NCBI RefSeq assembly: GCF_964059235.1
Contig: NZ_OZ060452.1
Coordinates: 186,001 to 250,000, forward strand
Direction of reading: 5' to 3'
Source: Candidatus Tisiphia endosymbiont of Nedyus quadrimaculatus
GTDB taxonomy: Bacteria; Pseudomonadota; Alphaproteobacteria; Rickettsiales; Rickettsiaceae
DNA length: 64,000 bases
A program made the position numbers and the translations under genes. The first letter of the stretch is position 1. Each line of letters opens with the position of its first letter. Below the pieces are notes generated by a model. The model was given only the letters and a program-made list of their open reading frames with translations, did not search any database and was not told where the DNA came from. This document shows positions 35,419 through 44,494 of the stretch, in pieces.

Positions 35419-35494
35419 GCAAGCGATATATTATATTCGACAATTATATTGTTGTTTCTTACGATCGCATATAGCTTTGCCAGCGTGGATCATG

Positions 35495-35640
35495 AGTAGG
35501 TCATTCCTAGCTAAAAGCGGGAATCCAAAAAATAACCTGCAAAGGCTATTAAATATTATAGATTCCTCTACCTGCACGGGAATGACATACTAGTGATCCG
35601 CGTTGGCAAAGCCTACGCAAGGATGACATCATTTTTACCT
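35495..35640. repeat. P-type palindromes
   Basis: GGTCATTCCTAGCTAAAAGC...TGCACGGGAATGACATACTA, followed by TGATCCGCGTTGGCAAAGCC. A second, related unit lies at about 35785-35925 on the other side of tRNA-Glu. No gene is visible around them. Confidence 0.6.
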
Positions 35641-35648
35641 ATAGATAC

Positions 35649-35723
35649 TGGTGACCCCTACGGGACTCGAACCCGTGTTTTCACCGTGAAAGGGTAGCGT
35701 CCTAACCACTAGACGAAGGGGCC
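35649..35723 (-). tRNA. tRNA-Glu (TTC)
   Basis: Cloverleaf on the minus strand: acceptor GGCCCCT with AGGGGTC, D arm and TCTAGTGGTTAGGA, anticodon loop CTTTCAC (anticodon TTC), T arm with GGTTCGAGTCC, encoded CCA. Flanked on both sides by P-type repeats. Confidence 0.95.
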
Positions 35724-36030
35724 ATAAACTCTTTGGTATAGCTAACCCGAGAAGGTTTTAGTTGCATGTTGATATCTTAGTTAAAAGTATGTCATCCCTG
35801 CGAAGGTAGCGGGATATATAATATCTAAATAGTCTTCTAGGCTATTTCTTTAGATTCCCGCCGTTGCTAAGAATGACATACTAGTGATCCACGTTGGCAA
35901 GCCTACGAATGACAAGGCTACCACTATTACTATGGCTAAAACATTCTCGGGTTAGCTATAGCCTATCTATATTCTCAGAATCAGAGCGTTCTATTTTATA
36001 CAATATCTATGAAATATTGCAAGTATGATT

Positions 36031-36492
36031 TTATCGTTTCTTCTTATTTTTTCCGTCGGTAGTTTTATTGAACCTGCCAATATTTTTTACAAACTTTTGT
36101 AGCCCATTTAATTCTGTACCATAAGTTTTCGTATATTCTTTAATTAACATTATATCATCTTTATGTGAGTCATTAAGTACTAAAACTTCTTCAAGAATAT
36201 CATTTTTATTAAAAGTAATTCTTACTATTCTTTGTTCAATCACTTTTGGTTTAAACCATGCTCTCCTAGCTAAAGAACGTTGAACATAATACCAAGTATT
36301 AGGTGTATAGTCAGGTATAATTGTTGGTGTGCCAATTAAATCTTTTACCTCGGATTTACTAAGCCTCCTCTCCTCAAGCGTAGGTAATAAATTATCATCC
36401 ACATACTGCCCTCTTGATTCTATAGTTTGACAACTACATAATGTAAAGAATATTGATGAAACAAGAAAAGTCCGAATTATAAAAAATTTCAT
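36031..36492 (-). CDS. bamE: outer membrane assembly lipoprotein BamE
   Basis: Small lipoprotein of the BAM complex that inserts outer-membrane proteins (SmpA/OmlA family). Seen: 153 aa from ATG 36492, lipobox with CSCQT (cysteine near residue 21), and a BamE domain with LSKSEVKDLIGTPTIIPDYTPNTWYYVQ and RIVRITFNKNDILEEV. A longer frame upstream (to 36624) has no signal peptide at its start and is less likely. The last 30 residues are basic. Confidence 0.85.
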   Translation of the reverse strand: MKFFIIRTFLVSSIFFTLCSCQTIESRGQYVDDNLLPTLEERRLSKSEVKDLIGTPTIIPDYTPNTWYYVQRSLARRAWFKPKVIEQRIVRITFNKNDILEEVLVLNDSHKDDIMLIKEYTKTYGTELNGLQKFVKNIGRFNKTTDGKNKKKR

Positions 36493-36600
36493 AAAATTTA
36501 TGTTTGAAATACCTAGATTTTGCAATGGAAGTATAATATACTGCTTCATCGATTTGACAAATACTTTTTGCACAGGATTATAAAATAACCCTATGTACGC

Positions 36601-36851
36601 GAATTTGGTATAAGAATTTGTCAATTCTTATACCAAATTCGGTGAAGTATAGAAACAATCAGATTTGAGACGGCTCTGCATCTGATTGTTAAATTAATAT
36701 TTTGCTAAAAACATGATTTTAATCTTTTAAAATCATGTTTTTAGCTTTAGAAAGGTTTAAAATGCATTCGCGTTAGCCGCTTTAAGAATGCATTTTTCCT
36801 TATTTAAAGCCAATTCGGGATAAGAATTAACTAATTCTTATCCCGAATTGG
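36601..36851. repeat. H-type cluster of five hairpins
   Basis: Five hairpins in a row: 36601-36640 (18-bp perfect arms), 36652-36690 (CAATCAGA / TCTGATTG), 36705-36744 (17-bp arms CTAAAAACATGATTTTA), 36759-36796 (AAAATGCATTC / GAATGCATTTT) and 36810-36851 (18-bp arms). Sits between divergent bamE and rpmF. Related clusters at 21742 and 39622. No coding sequence visible. Confidence 0.8.
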
Positions 36852-36878
36852 GGTTATGTATAATTTTTAAGAGGCTAT

Positions 36879-37079
36879 ATGGCAGTTCCAAAGAAGAAAA
36901 CATCAAAATCAAGACGTAATATGAGACGCTCTCATCTTGCACTTGGTAAGATTAATGTAGTAGTAGATTCTCAAACAGGAGAATATAAACTTCCTCATCA
37001 TATATCTCTAGCTGATGGCACATATAATGGTCGTCAAGTTATTGTGAAGAAAGAAGAACAAGATGAAGAAGTAGCATAA
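36879..37079 (+). CDS. rpmF: ribosomal protein L32
   Basis: Seen: 66 aa, [22 protein letters not shown] is the typical L32 start, with a short acidic tail. Six bases before fabH. In many alphaproteobacteria plsX lies between rpmF and fabH; here it does not. Confidence 0.96.
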   Translation: MAVPKKKTSKSRRNMRRSHLALGKINVVVDSQTGEYKLPHHISLADGTYNGRQVIVKKEEQDEEVA

Positions 37080-37085
37080 ACCAAA

Positions 37086-38039
37086 ATGGCTTGTAAAATT
37101 CTTGGGTGTGGTGCATATTTGCCGGAACGTATTGTTAGCAATGCAGAATTATCGTTATCGGTTGATACCAACGATGAATGGATTCGCTCAAGGACGGGTA
37201 TATTACAAAGGCACATTGCTAGGAACGATGAATATACGTCACATTTAGCTCTTAAAGCCAGTCAGAATGCCCTAGATGATGCTGGGTTAAAGGCATCATC
37301 TATAGATTTGATAATTACCTGCAGCACTACTCCAGATAATAGTTTTCCTTCTATAGCTTCTAAGTTACAAGGTTATCTTGGACTTAATAATGTACCTTCA
37401 TTTGATCTCCAAGCGGTATGTTCGGGTTTTGTATATGGTTTACATGTTGCTGACTCTTTGATTAACTCTAGAAAATATAGAACAATATTACTGGTTGCTG
37501 CTGAAAAAATGTCGTCTTTACTAGATTGGAGCGATAGAACTACTTGTGTTTTATTCGGTGATGGTGCTGGTACTGTAATTCTGCAACATAGTGAGGATAG
37601 TTCTGGTATAATAGATAGTAATATTTACTCGGATGGTCGTTATTTTGATATTCTTTACACTGATGGTGGTGTCAGTACAGATGGCAAAAGCGGTAAAATA
37701 AAAATGCAAGGGCGGGAAGTTTTTAGGCATGCCGTAGAAAAAATGAGCAAATCAGCTGAAGACATACTACATAATAATAATTTTACCATAGACGATGTTA
37801 ACTATTTTATTCCACATCAGGCAAATATAAGGATTATAGATGCAATTATAGAAAGACTAAAAATTAATCCAAGTAAAGTAGTAAAAACGGTTGCAGAACA
37901 TGCCAATTGTTCTGCTGCTTCAATCCCTTTAGCCCTCGCTTCTCTTAAATCTTATGGTAATATCAAAAAAGGTGATATACTCCTTTTTACAGCTATCGGT
38001 GCTGGAATAACTTGGGGATCGGTTTTAATCAGATGGTAA
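37086..38039 (+). CDS. fabH: beta-ketoacyl-ACP synthase III
   Basis: Starts fatty acid chains by joining acetyl-CoA to malonyl-ACP. Seen: 317 aa, [12 protein letters not shown], active-site cysteine in [15 protein letters not shown], histidine in [12 protein letters not shown], and asparagine in [15 protein letters not shown]. All three catalytic residues are present. Its TGGTAA end overlaps the ATG of the HU-like gene. Confidence 0.96.
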   Translation: MACKILGCGAYLPERIVSNAELSLSVDTNDEWIRSRTGILQRHIARNDEYTSHLALKASQNALDDAGLKASSIDLIITCSTTPDNSFPSIASKLQGYLGLNNVPSFDLQAVCSGFVYGLHVADSLINSRKYRTILLVAAEKMSSLLDWSDRTTCVLFGDGAGTVILQHSEDSSGIIDSNIYSDGRYFDILYTDGGVSTDGKSGKIKMQGREVFRHAVEKMSKSAEDILHNNNFTIDDVNYFIPHQANIRIIDAIIERLKINPSKVVKTVAEHANCSAASIPLALASLKSYGNIKKGDILLFTAIGAGITWGSVLIRW

Positions 38040-38353
38040 CAACTAAGACTATTACTAGAGAAAAAATTGCTCACATATTAAAATCTAAGCTGGGGCTATC
38101 AAGTATTATATGCGAGGAAATAGTCAATCAAATATTTAAGAATATTCAGCAAATGGCAAACAACCAAAGATTGACGTTAGCAGGTTTTGGAAGCTTTTGT
38201 ACTAGCACAAAAAAACCTAGGCCTGGCATAAATTTTCATACAAAAGAGACAGTGATAATTCCAGCAAAAGAGGTAATGCGTTTTATACCAACTAAAAAGT
38301 TAAAATTATTAGTTAACCTCAAGTATCGATGTAATACCATTTCCCATTATTAA
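38033..38353 (+). CDS. HU/IHF-family DNA-binding protein with repeat-encoded tail
   Basis: Nucleoid protein of the IHF/HU family; the location after fabH suggests IHF alpha. Seen: 106 aa from ATG 38033, [45 protein letters not shown] (the DNA-binding arm; RPGxNPxT normally, here RPGINFHT) and [18 protein letters not shown]. Odd: the last 12 residues ([11 protein letters not shown]) come from an A-type repeat that begins at 38315; the family would normally end close to KLL. The longer frame to 38012 lies inside fabH. Confidence 0.85.
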   Translation: MVTTKTITREKIAHILKSKLGLSSIICEEIVNQIFKNIQQMANNQRLTLAGFGSFCTSTKKPRPGINFHTKETVIIPAKEVMRFIPTKKLKLLVNLKYRCNTISHY

Positions 38354-38540
38354 CTACGCTATTTAGCGCTACAGTGTAGTATTAATGTCAAAACGATGTC
38401 ATCCCAGCGAAAGCTGGGATCTAATAATGTTTAATAGTCTTTTAGGCTATTTTTTTTAGATTCCCGCCGTTGCTAAGAATGACAGCTCTAGGTAGTAACT
38501 ACAACTGTAGTATTAGCGTAGTTAATAATGGGAAATGGTA
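38335..38540. repeat. complete D-type element
   Basis: Ends TACCATTTCCCATTATTAAC and its full complement before TACTGC; P-type core inside (GATGTCATCCCAGCGAAAGC). Only complete copy here; halves at 8697 and 21650. Confidence 0.8.
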
Positions 38541-38684
38541 TACTGCTCATAAATGAAGAGTTGGTAGACGAAGATCAAAATCAACAAGTGCTAGGAGTGT
38601 CCAAGCCGAGGAGCGCAGCGTACACTAGTACGTGAGCACCGCAGGTCTTGGACAACGACAACGCAATTGTTGATTCGAGTATAT
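38539..38684. repeat. C-type palindrome
   Basis: TATACTGCTCATAAATGAAG ... GATTCGAGTATA with the centre GAGCGCAGCGTACACTAGTA. Shares the centre with copies at 15975, 48163 and 55609. Confidence 0.75.
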
Positions 38685-38769
38685 AAGACATCGGTTTAAT
38701 AGCCTAAGGCGTCTCCCTGCGAAGGGTTTATGTCATTCCTGCTTCGGTGTGCGGTATCTAAAAAAATAG

Positions 38770-38841
38770 CATAGAAACGCGAATTCTAGTGCCACACCGA
38801 CACACAAATTACCAGCAGAAGTAGAATTATGCAAGAGGTCT
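38770..38841. repeat. F-type end fragment
   Basis: TAGAATTATGCAAGAGGTCT at the right end matches the F element at 33056; the left end is truncated. It ends 4 bp before the MerR-like start codon and supplies AAGAGGT as ribosome binding site. Confidence 0.6.
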
Positions 38842-38845
38842 AAAA

Positions 38846-39148
38846 ATGCAGATTAAGAAATATTACTCCATTAGTGAAGTAACAAAACTTCTAAATATTC
38901 ACTCTCACCAGCTAAGATATCTAGAGCGGCTACTACCAAACCTAACTATACATAAGATACGTAACAGACGATATTATACAAGACAAGATATTGAATATTT
39001 GAAAGCCCATATGACAACCAAGAATATACCGATAGAATCGCAGCCTGTTATCTCAAAACTATCCCATAATCAAATAAATAAAATTGATTGCCTGATCAAA
39101 AACTTTTATGACTTATCGTTGACTATCCAGCGAATTATTTCTAGATAA
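38846..39148 (+). CDS. MerR-like transcription regulator
   Basis: Small regulator with a MerR-type winged helix. Seen: 100 aa, YYSISEVTKLLNIHSHQLRYLERLLPN...RNRRYYTRQDIEYLKAH, then a short helical tail without metal-binding cysteines. The order fabH, HU/IHF, MerR is usual in alphaproteobacteria, so the three belong together even though about 490 bp of repeats separate it from the HU gene. Its ribosome binding site is the end of an F element. Confidence 0.82.
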   Translation: MQIKKYYSISEVTKLLNIHSHQLRYLERLLPNLTIHKIRNRRYYTRQDIEYLKAHMTTKNIPIESQPVISKLSHNQINKIDCLIKNFYDLSLTIQRIISR

Positions 39149-39254
39149 AAATTAATAATTCTTACATCGAATTGAGCTTAAATAGGAATATTCTGCATGA
39201 ATTGAATTGTCAAAGAAAAGCCTTGAAAGGACTGAATACGATTAATAATCATAT

Positions 39255-39290
39255 TACAAAAAAGCTGGCATAGAAAAACTCCACACCAGC
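39255..39290 (-). terminator. intrinsic terminator
   Basis: On the minus strand: GGCTGGTGTGGAG, loop, CCAGC followed by TTTTTTG. Lies directly after the small secreted protein gene. Confidence 0.5.
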
Positions 39291-39306
39291 CTTAGAAAGA
39301 AGGGAT

Positions 39307-39474
39307 TTATTTTTTCACTTCTTCTTTTTCTTCTTTCTTCGTGTCTTTCTTGTTCATGTTGTTTTCATCCATGTTTACTTCGTCTTGCTGCGGGTCTTTT
39401 TTCTCAGGAGCAGCTACAGCAAAAGCAGAAATAGAGAAAGCTAAAGTTAGAATAATAGTTAATAAATTTTTCAT
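39307..39474 (-). CDS. small secreted charged protein
   Basis: Function unknown. Seen: 55 aa from ATG 39474, a signal peptide (MKNLLTIILTLAFSISAFAVA) with a cleavage site near VAAP, then a short, very charged mature part (EKKDPQQDEVN, KKDTKKEEKEEVKK). Ribosome binding site GAGG upstream. A longer frame to 39528 would spoil the signal peptide. Probably a periplasmic or surface peptide. Confidence 0.65.
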   Translation of the reverse strand: MKNLLTIILTLAFSISAFAVAAPEKKDPQQDEVNMDENNMNKKDTKKEEKEEVKK

Positions 39475-39621
39475 AATAAACCTCATTTTTTGTATTGGTG
39501 ATTCTAGCTTAAACTTTGTAATATTCAAGTCAAATAATAGGTAGAATTACCTTTATTATAAAAATATATTATTAATGTAATAACTCTGTGTCATTTTGGT
39601 TAATATATTTATTTTAAACCT

Positions 39622-39818
39622 CAATTTCGGATTAATTTCATTAATCCGAAATTGGAATGAGAATGTAAACAATCAGGCTTAAAGCGGGTTGACGCCTGAT
39701 TGTTAAATATTTCATTTGCTAATAGATTAAAATGCATTCGCAAAACCGCTTTAAGAATGCATTTTTCTGAATATTCTAGCCAGTTTTGGATTAAAATTTT
39801 TAATTTTAATCCAAAACT
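39622..39818. repeat. H-type cluster of four hairpins
   Basis: Hairpins at 39622-39654, 39668-39704 (AACAATCAGG / CCTGATTGTT), 39729-39766 (AAAATGCATTC / GAATGCATTTT) and 39782-39818. Loops of the second and third hairpin are complementary (CTTAAAGCGG and CCGCTTTAAG). Confidence 0.8.
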
Positions 39819-39848
39819 AAGGTTTTAACGAACTCTCTATTCATATTT

Positions 39849-41603
39849 TTACAAGTTTATTGACTGTTCTTTGCAAATTATTTTATAAATTTCACATTTT
39901 TCAAGCAGTTTAGCATGAGTATCCCTTGCAATTAACCGTCCATGATCAATTACCAAAATTTCGTCAGCCTGCTCTATACTTGAAATACGATGAGCGATAG
40001 ATAATATAGTTTTCTCTTTCATTATTTTTTGTAATCTATCCAGTAATTTTTGTTCACTCTCACTATCTAAAGCACTCATTGCTTCATCTAGAAGTAAAAT
40101 CTCTGGGTTATATAGAATTGCCCTACTGATAGCTATTCGTTGTTTCTGTCCTCCAGATAATTTAATGCCCTTCTCACCAATTTCAGTATCTAGTCCTTCT
40201 TGAAGATTTTGAACAAAATCCATTATTCCGGTATTATTAGCTGCTTTTATTATTTCTTCTTCACTAGCATCCGGTTTAGCAAAAACGATATTTGACCTAA
40301 TCGTACCAGAGAAAATACTTGAATCCTGTGGGACATAGGCAATCATACGCCTTATCTGCTGGTCATTAGTCTTTGATATATCTTGCTTGGCAATCCTAAT
40401 GATCCCTTTTTTAGGAAAATAAAATTTTAACATTAACTGCATCATGGTACTTTTACCAGCACCTGATCTGCCAACTATACCAATAAATTTACCTCTATCT
40501 ATTTTAAATGACAAATCATCTATAACTAAACTGTCTAATCTTGATGGATATATAAAGCTTACATTTTCAAACTCTATAATCCTAGAAGTCTTATTATCTT
40601 GATAATCACATATTTGGATATTGGTGTGTTGATTTTTGGAAGAATAATCTATAAGAGCAAAAACCCTTTCTGAGGCTACAAGAGATGAGTGTACCTCACT
40701 TAAAAGCTCAAAAATACCCCCGCTGCTCATACCGGCGATTATAGCGTAATAAATAAATGATATCATCTGACCTGATGATAAATCGCCATGTACTATATCT
40801 CTGCTACCTACCCATATAACTATAGTGATAGAGACTAGTATAACTGAAATAGCTATCGCGAAAAATATAGAACGGATTTTTAAGCGATCTGCCGTATGCT
40901 TTAAATAATCAGAAATTTGCCTATTGAAATCAGCTATTTTATTTGCCTGCTGATTAAAAGCTTGTATCGTGCAAATATTTGATACAGTTTCCTCTAAATT
41001 AGCTGCAATATTGGCTTGCGACTTGAGAGCATTTTTTGATAAATTTCTTACATATTTGCCAAATTTCATTAGTGGTAACAATAATAATGGTATAATGGTA
41101 ATGACAATCACAGCGAGCTTAGGACTCTGAAAGAACATCAATATAATTCCACCAATTAGCATTATTGAGTTACGAACAAAGAAAGAGAGAAAATTGATAA
41201 TCAACTTGGAGATAAGTTCTATATCTATAGTCAGGCGGGAGATGATATCACCAATTTTTAGCTCTTCAAAACAAGCAATATCAAAATTAATTATATTACT
41301 GTAAGCTTCTTGCCTAATTGTACTCACGATTTTTTCAGCAATATTATTAATGAAATAAGAACGGAAAAAACTACCTACACTAAAAATTATTATTAAAATA
41401 GTAATATATAATATCGATTGATCAATTGACTGCAGATAATGTGCTTTTAGACCATTATCAATTAACTGTCTAAAGCTACTACCTATTGCTAGCAACGAAA
41501 CTGACACACATAATAAGGCCAACATAACAATTGCTAGATCTAATTTATAGAGCTTTAAGTAACTGATAAATCTATAAGGAATTGTCTTATGTATTGAAAA
41601 CAT
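39849..41603 (-). CDS. ABC exporter (fused permease and ATPase, MsbA-like)
   Basis: Half-size ABC exporter, likely acting as a homodimer; substrate may be a lipid or a drug. Seen: 584 aa, six membrane segments in the first 320 residues, and an ATPase domain with Walker A GIVGRSGAGKST, Q-loop YVPQDSSIFSGTI, signature LSGGQKQRIAISRAIL, Walker B EILLLDEAMSALD and H-loop SIAHRISSI. All ATPase motifs are intact. Confidence 0.9.
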   Translation of the reverse strand: MFSIHKTIPYRFISYLKLYKLDLAIVMLALLCVSVSLLAIGSSFRQLIDNGLKAHYLQSIDQSILYITILIIIFSVGSFFRSYFINNIAEKIVSTIRQEAYSNIINFDIACFEELKIGDIISRLTIDIELISKLIINFLSFFVRNSIMLIGGIILMFFQSPKLAVIVITIIPLLLLPLMKFGKYVRNLSKNALKSQANIAANLEETVSNICTIQAFNQQANKIADFNRQISDYLKHTADRLKIRSIFFAIAISVILVSITIVIWVGSRDIVHGDLSSGQMISFIYYAIIAGMSSGGIFELLSEVHSSLVASERVFALIDYSSKNQHTNIQICDYQDNKTSRIIEFENVSFIYPSRLDSLVIDDLSFKIDRGKFIGIVGRSGAGKSTMMQLMLKFYFPKKGIIRIAKQDISKTNDQQIRRMIAYVPQDSSIFSGTIRSNIVFAKPDASEEEIIKAANNTGIMDFVQNLQEGLDTEIGEKGIKLSGGQKQRIAISRAILYNPEILLLDEAMSALDSESEQKLLDRLQKIMKEKTILSIAHRISSIEQADEILVIDHGRLIARDTHAKLLEKCEIYKIICKEQSINL

Positions 41604-41617
41604 AGTTATAAAATAGC

Positions 41618-41692
41618 TGGTGCCGGATGTCGGATTTGAACTGACGACCTACCGCTTACAAGGCGGTTGCTCTACCACTGAGCTAATCCGGC
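41618..41692 (-). tRNA. tRNA-Thr (TGT)
   Basis: Cloverleaf on the minus strand: acceptor GCCGGAT with ATCCGGC, D arm GCTC...GAGC, anticodon stem ACCGC/GCGGT with loop CTTGTAA (anticodon TGT), T arm TCAGTTCAAATCCGA, encoded CCA. Confidence 0.95.
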
Positions 41693-41729
41693 AAATAAGA
41701 AAAAGCTCTAAAGTGAAGTACCTATCAAG

Positions 41730-42060
41730 GTTGATGTCATTCCTAGCTAAAAGCAGGAAGGCTTTGCCCGCGTGGATCACTAGTATGTCATATATGGACA
41801 AAGTCCATTGATTGGTATGGACGTCCATGCAATCATTCTTAGCAACGACGGGAATCCATAATATCTAATAGCCTTTGCAGGCTATTTCTTTAGATCCCGC
41901 ACTGAAGCTGGGATGACATACTTTTTGCCCTGTAAGTACCATTACTTACGTTGGCTTTTTGATCCACACGGGCAATGCCGTTGCTGAGAATGACATCGAT
42001 TTGGGTGGTTTAGATTCCTGCCGCAGCTCGAATGACATCCCCCCTCACGGGAGGAACATG
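41730..42060. repeat. run of P-type palindromes
   Basis: At least three decayed P units (GATGTCATTCCTAGC, CGACGGGAATCCATAATATC, CTGGGATGACATACTTTTTG, GCTGAGAATGACATCGATTT) between tRNA-Thr and rpsP. No gene visible. Confidence 0.6.
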
Positions 42061-42072
42061 TTTTTATTTACC

Positions 42073-42408
42073 TTAAGCTTTTTTTGACTCTTTCTTAGGA
42101 GGTTTTATTTTACGATTCTTAATTTTAACTTCCATTTTCTTTTTTATTGATGCCGGGAGTAATATACCAGCTTCTTCAATAAACCTAGCAACACGATCTG
42201 TAGGCTGAGCACCCGTACTTAACCAATATTCTATACGATCAGACTTTAAAACCACACGATTTGCATCACCTCTGACAAGCATTGGGTTATAAGTACCTAC
42301 TTTCTCCAAAAAATCACCATCCCTAGGAGCTGTTGCATTGGCTACAACCACTCTATAATGAGGACGCTTCTTTGCCCCACCTCTTGCCAAACGAATTTTT
42401 GTTGCCAT
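42073..42408 (-). CDS. rpsP: ribosomal protein S16
   Basis: Seen: 111 aa, typical [42 protein letters not shown] start and a lysine-rich tail. Complete. Confidence 0.97.
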   Translation of the reverse strand: MATKIRLARGGAKKRPHYRVVVANATAPRDGDFLEKVGTYNPMLVRGDANRVVLKSDRIEYWLSTGAQPTDRVARFIEEAGILLPASIKKKMEVKIKNRKIKPPKKESKKA

Positions 42409-42422
42409 ATACCTCTATTTCA

Positions 42423-42593
42423 CTATTTAATCTTTTCTTCTTTAAAAGGAACGTGCTTCCTGACTACAGGATCATACTTCTTAAATGATAACTTCTCAGT
42501 TTGAGTTTTAGGGTTGCGTTTCTTTACCAAAAAATACCCTGTACCAGCTGTACTAACAAGCCTTACCAAAACATTCTTATTTTTTTTAGCCAC
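42423..42593 (-). CDS. rpmG: ribosomal protein L33
   Basis: 56 aa from a GTG start (42593), reading (M)[18 protein letters not shown], then [37 protein letters not shown]. It is the cysteine-free form of L33. Just upstream of rpsP on the same strand with a 14-bp gap. Confidence 0.93.
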   Translation of the reverse strand: MAKKNKNVLVRLVSTAGTGYFLVKKRNPKTQTEKLSFKKYDPVVRKHVPFKEEKIK

Positions 42594-42746
42594 AACTATC
42601 AGACCTTTTTGTATTATTTATAAAATAAACTGCTGGTCATAATAAAAGTAAGCTGGCAAATAGTCAAGAGTAAAATAACCTTCTTGGTTCGATTGTTTGC
42701 CATATTTAACTAATGCAGGTGTTGACCGCTCAAAAAGTATAAACAC

Positions 42747-43037
42747 TCAAGAAGCATAAAGTAATATACCAATCACCACCATTATCATTCCTACTAATCC
42801 AACTATTTGAGCAACAATGATTGTAATGTTATGGTGGATTATACCATAAATTAACCAACTCAAAGTAACAATAATTATCACAAGAAAACCATCAAGAGAT
42901 AAGTCATCTGCACTCTTAGTAGTAAAAATTTTATAGGCCTGAGTATAAAACAAATATTGTCCCATTGTACCAGCAAATATCATATATCTATCAAAAAAAA
43001 TAATTAGTTTATTTTTTGTTTTCTCTGTATATGCCAT
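42747..43037 (-). CDS. SemiSWEET/PQ-loop-like membrane protein
   Basis: Probably a small transporter that works as a dimer. Seen: 96 aa with three hydrophobic segments, GQYLFYTQAYKIFTTKSADDLSLDGFLVII (PQ-loop-like first repeat, with Q and the KSADDLS loop) and a Trp-rich second segment TLSWLIYGIIHHN. The usual proline-glutamine pair is reduced to TQ. Substrate unknown. Confidence 0.65.
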   Translation of the reverse strand: MAYTEKTKNKLIIFFDRYMIFAGTMGQYLFYTQAYKIFTTKSADDLSLDGFLVIIIVTLSWLIYGIIHHNITIIVAQIVGLVGMIMVVIGILLYAS

Positions 43038-43063
43038 ATATGCACCTATTTAACTATTAGACA

Positions 43064-43483
43064 CTAAATATCTATATGCTGTTTCTCATAACTCTCATGT
43101 CGCTCTTGTGCTTCAATACACAAAGTTGCAACTGGTCTTGCTTCTAGACGTTTTAAGCCAATTGGCTCTCCAGTTTCTTCACAATAACCATATTCATTTT
43201 TTTCTATCCTTACCAAAGCTTCTTCGATTTTATCCAGAAGCTTACGATACCTATCTCTTGTCCTGAGTTCAATTGCTGTATCCGTTTCAATTGACGCACG
43301 ATCATTCAAATCCGGCTCATTCCAATTTTCTTCCTTGAGATGGGTTAAGGTTTCTCGTGATTCCTCTAGTAAAGAACTTTTCCACTCAAGGAGTTTCTGT
43401 CTAAAATATTCTAACTGTTGAGGATTCATATATTCTTCATCATTGGAAGGTTTATACCCTTTTAGTAAAATAATTTTAGACAT
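43064..43483 (-). CDS. dksA: RNA polymerase-binding factor DksA
   Basis: Binds RNA polymerase in the secondary channel and tunes transcription, often with ppGpp. Seen: 139 aa, coiled coil with LNDRASIETDTAIELRTRDRYRKLLDKIEEAL (D-x-x-D/A tip), then GYCEETGEPIGLKRLEARPVATLCIEAQERHE. The zinc finger has only two of four cysteines (CEET and CIEA), a variant known in alphaproteobacterial DksA. DRASIE at the tip differs from DxADRA. Confidence 0.92.
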   Translation of the reverse strand: MSKIILLKGYKPSNDEEYMNPQQLEYFRQKLLEWKSSLLEESRETLTHLKEENWNEPDLNDRASIETDTAIELRTRDRYRKLLDKIEEALVRIEKNEYGYCEETGEPIGLKRLEARPVATLCIEAQERHESYEKQHIDI

Positions 43484-43546
43484 ACAGGCTTCTCATATTC
43501 AAACATGGGATAATATAACCTATAATTAAAAAGCATGGCAAGAAGA

Positions 43547-44491
43547 TTATAATAGTTTCCCATTAGATTTTGATATTGGGTGAGCATTATTATAAATATT
43601 TTCCAAATGTTTTAGACTAATTTTAGTATAACGCTGGGTAGTTGACAAACTTTTATGACCAAGTAATTCCTGAATAGACCTTAACTCTGCTCCATTCTCA
43701 AGCAAGTGCGTGGCAAAACTATGTCTAAAGGAATGAGCTGATAAATGTTCTGATAATCCATAGAAGCGGCGTAATTTTATCAGTTCACGATTAAATACTG
43801 GAGCTTGTAATTTTTTACCCATTTTACCTCGAAATATCGGATCTTTTTCATCTATACTATAAGGTAATTTACTCAAATATTGTTCTATTAAATCTCTAGC
43901 AACTGGCGTCCATGGTATTATCCGTTCTTTTCTACCCTTCCCTGTTATTTTTATAAAATCTAAGTTTTGTAGATGAGATGTAGTTATAGATAATGCTTCG
44001 GATATTCTAAGACCAGCAGCATAAATAAGCACTAAAAGGGCTTTATTTCTTAACTCCACCCATTCTAAATCAGCAAAATCATCAATATGTTCAATGGATA
44101 ATTGAGCATCTGACTGCGATAAAGATTTCGGTAATATTTTAGCTTTCCTAGGGTTTTTGACGGAAAAAATTGCATGGCAAGTGATATTAGCAGTCTTCTC
44201 TAGATATTTATAAAAATTCTTTATAGCAGACAAACTTCTAGAATTAGAAGCTGTTAGGTAATTATCTTGTTGCCTTTTAGAAAGCCAGCTCCGTACTAAT
44301 CTTATGTCCACTTGCCTTATAGAAGTAATGGTGATGATTTCAGAATTATAGTGAGTCATAAAATTCAGAAAATGTTCTAAATCATTCTTATAAGAAATTA
44401 TGGTATGTTCTGAACAATTTTTTTGTAATTTCAGATATTTTTGCCATTTATCTATTAGCTCTAATACTTCTTGTGCTTTTTTCTGAATCAT
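43547..44491 (-). CDS. xerC: tyrosine recombinase XerC/XerD
   Basis: Chromosome dimer resolution recombinase acting at dif with its partner. Seen: 314 aa, N-terminal SAM-like domain, and the catalytic residues in [10 protein letters not shown] (R), [11 protein letters not shown] (K), [12 protein letters not shown] (H-x-x-R), [16 protein letters not shown] (H/W and Y). All are present. XerC is preferred over XerD from the general sequence, but the choice is not certain. Starts 3 bp after mnmE. Confidence 0.88.
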   Translation of the reverse strand: MIQKKAQEVLELIDKWQKYLKLQKNCSEHTIISYKNDLEHFLNFMTHYNSEIITITSIRQVDIRLVRSWLSKRQQDNYLTASNSRSLSAIKNFYKYLEKTANITCHAIFSVKNPRKAKILPKSLSQSDAQLSIEHIDDFADLEWVELRNKALLVLIYAAGLRISEALSITTSHLQNLDFIKITGKGRKERIIPWTPVARDLIEQYLSKLPYSIDEKDPIFRGKMGKKLQAPVFNRELIKLRRFYGLSEHLSAHSFRHSFATHLLENGAELRSIQELLGHKSLSTTQRYTKISLKHLENIYNNAHPISKSNGKLL

Positions 44492-44494
44492 TGA

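Larger units (their letters stand above)
38315..38760. repeat. A-type element split by D and C elements
   Basis: Left A end ACCTCAAGTATCGATGTAA stops at 38334; the A sequence resumes at about 38684 as TAAGACATCGGTTTAATAGC. Between lie a complete D element (38335-38540) and a C element (38539-38684). TAA is present on both sides of the insertion. The right A end is missing; an F end follows. No gene is visible in 38354-38845. Confidence 0.75.

Noticed and set aside
41940-41970. Short inverted repeats in the P-type run before rpsP as an RNA gene
   Set aside because: They match dispersed P-type repeats, not a unique structured RNA.
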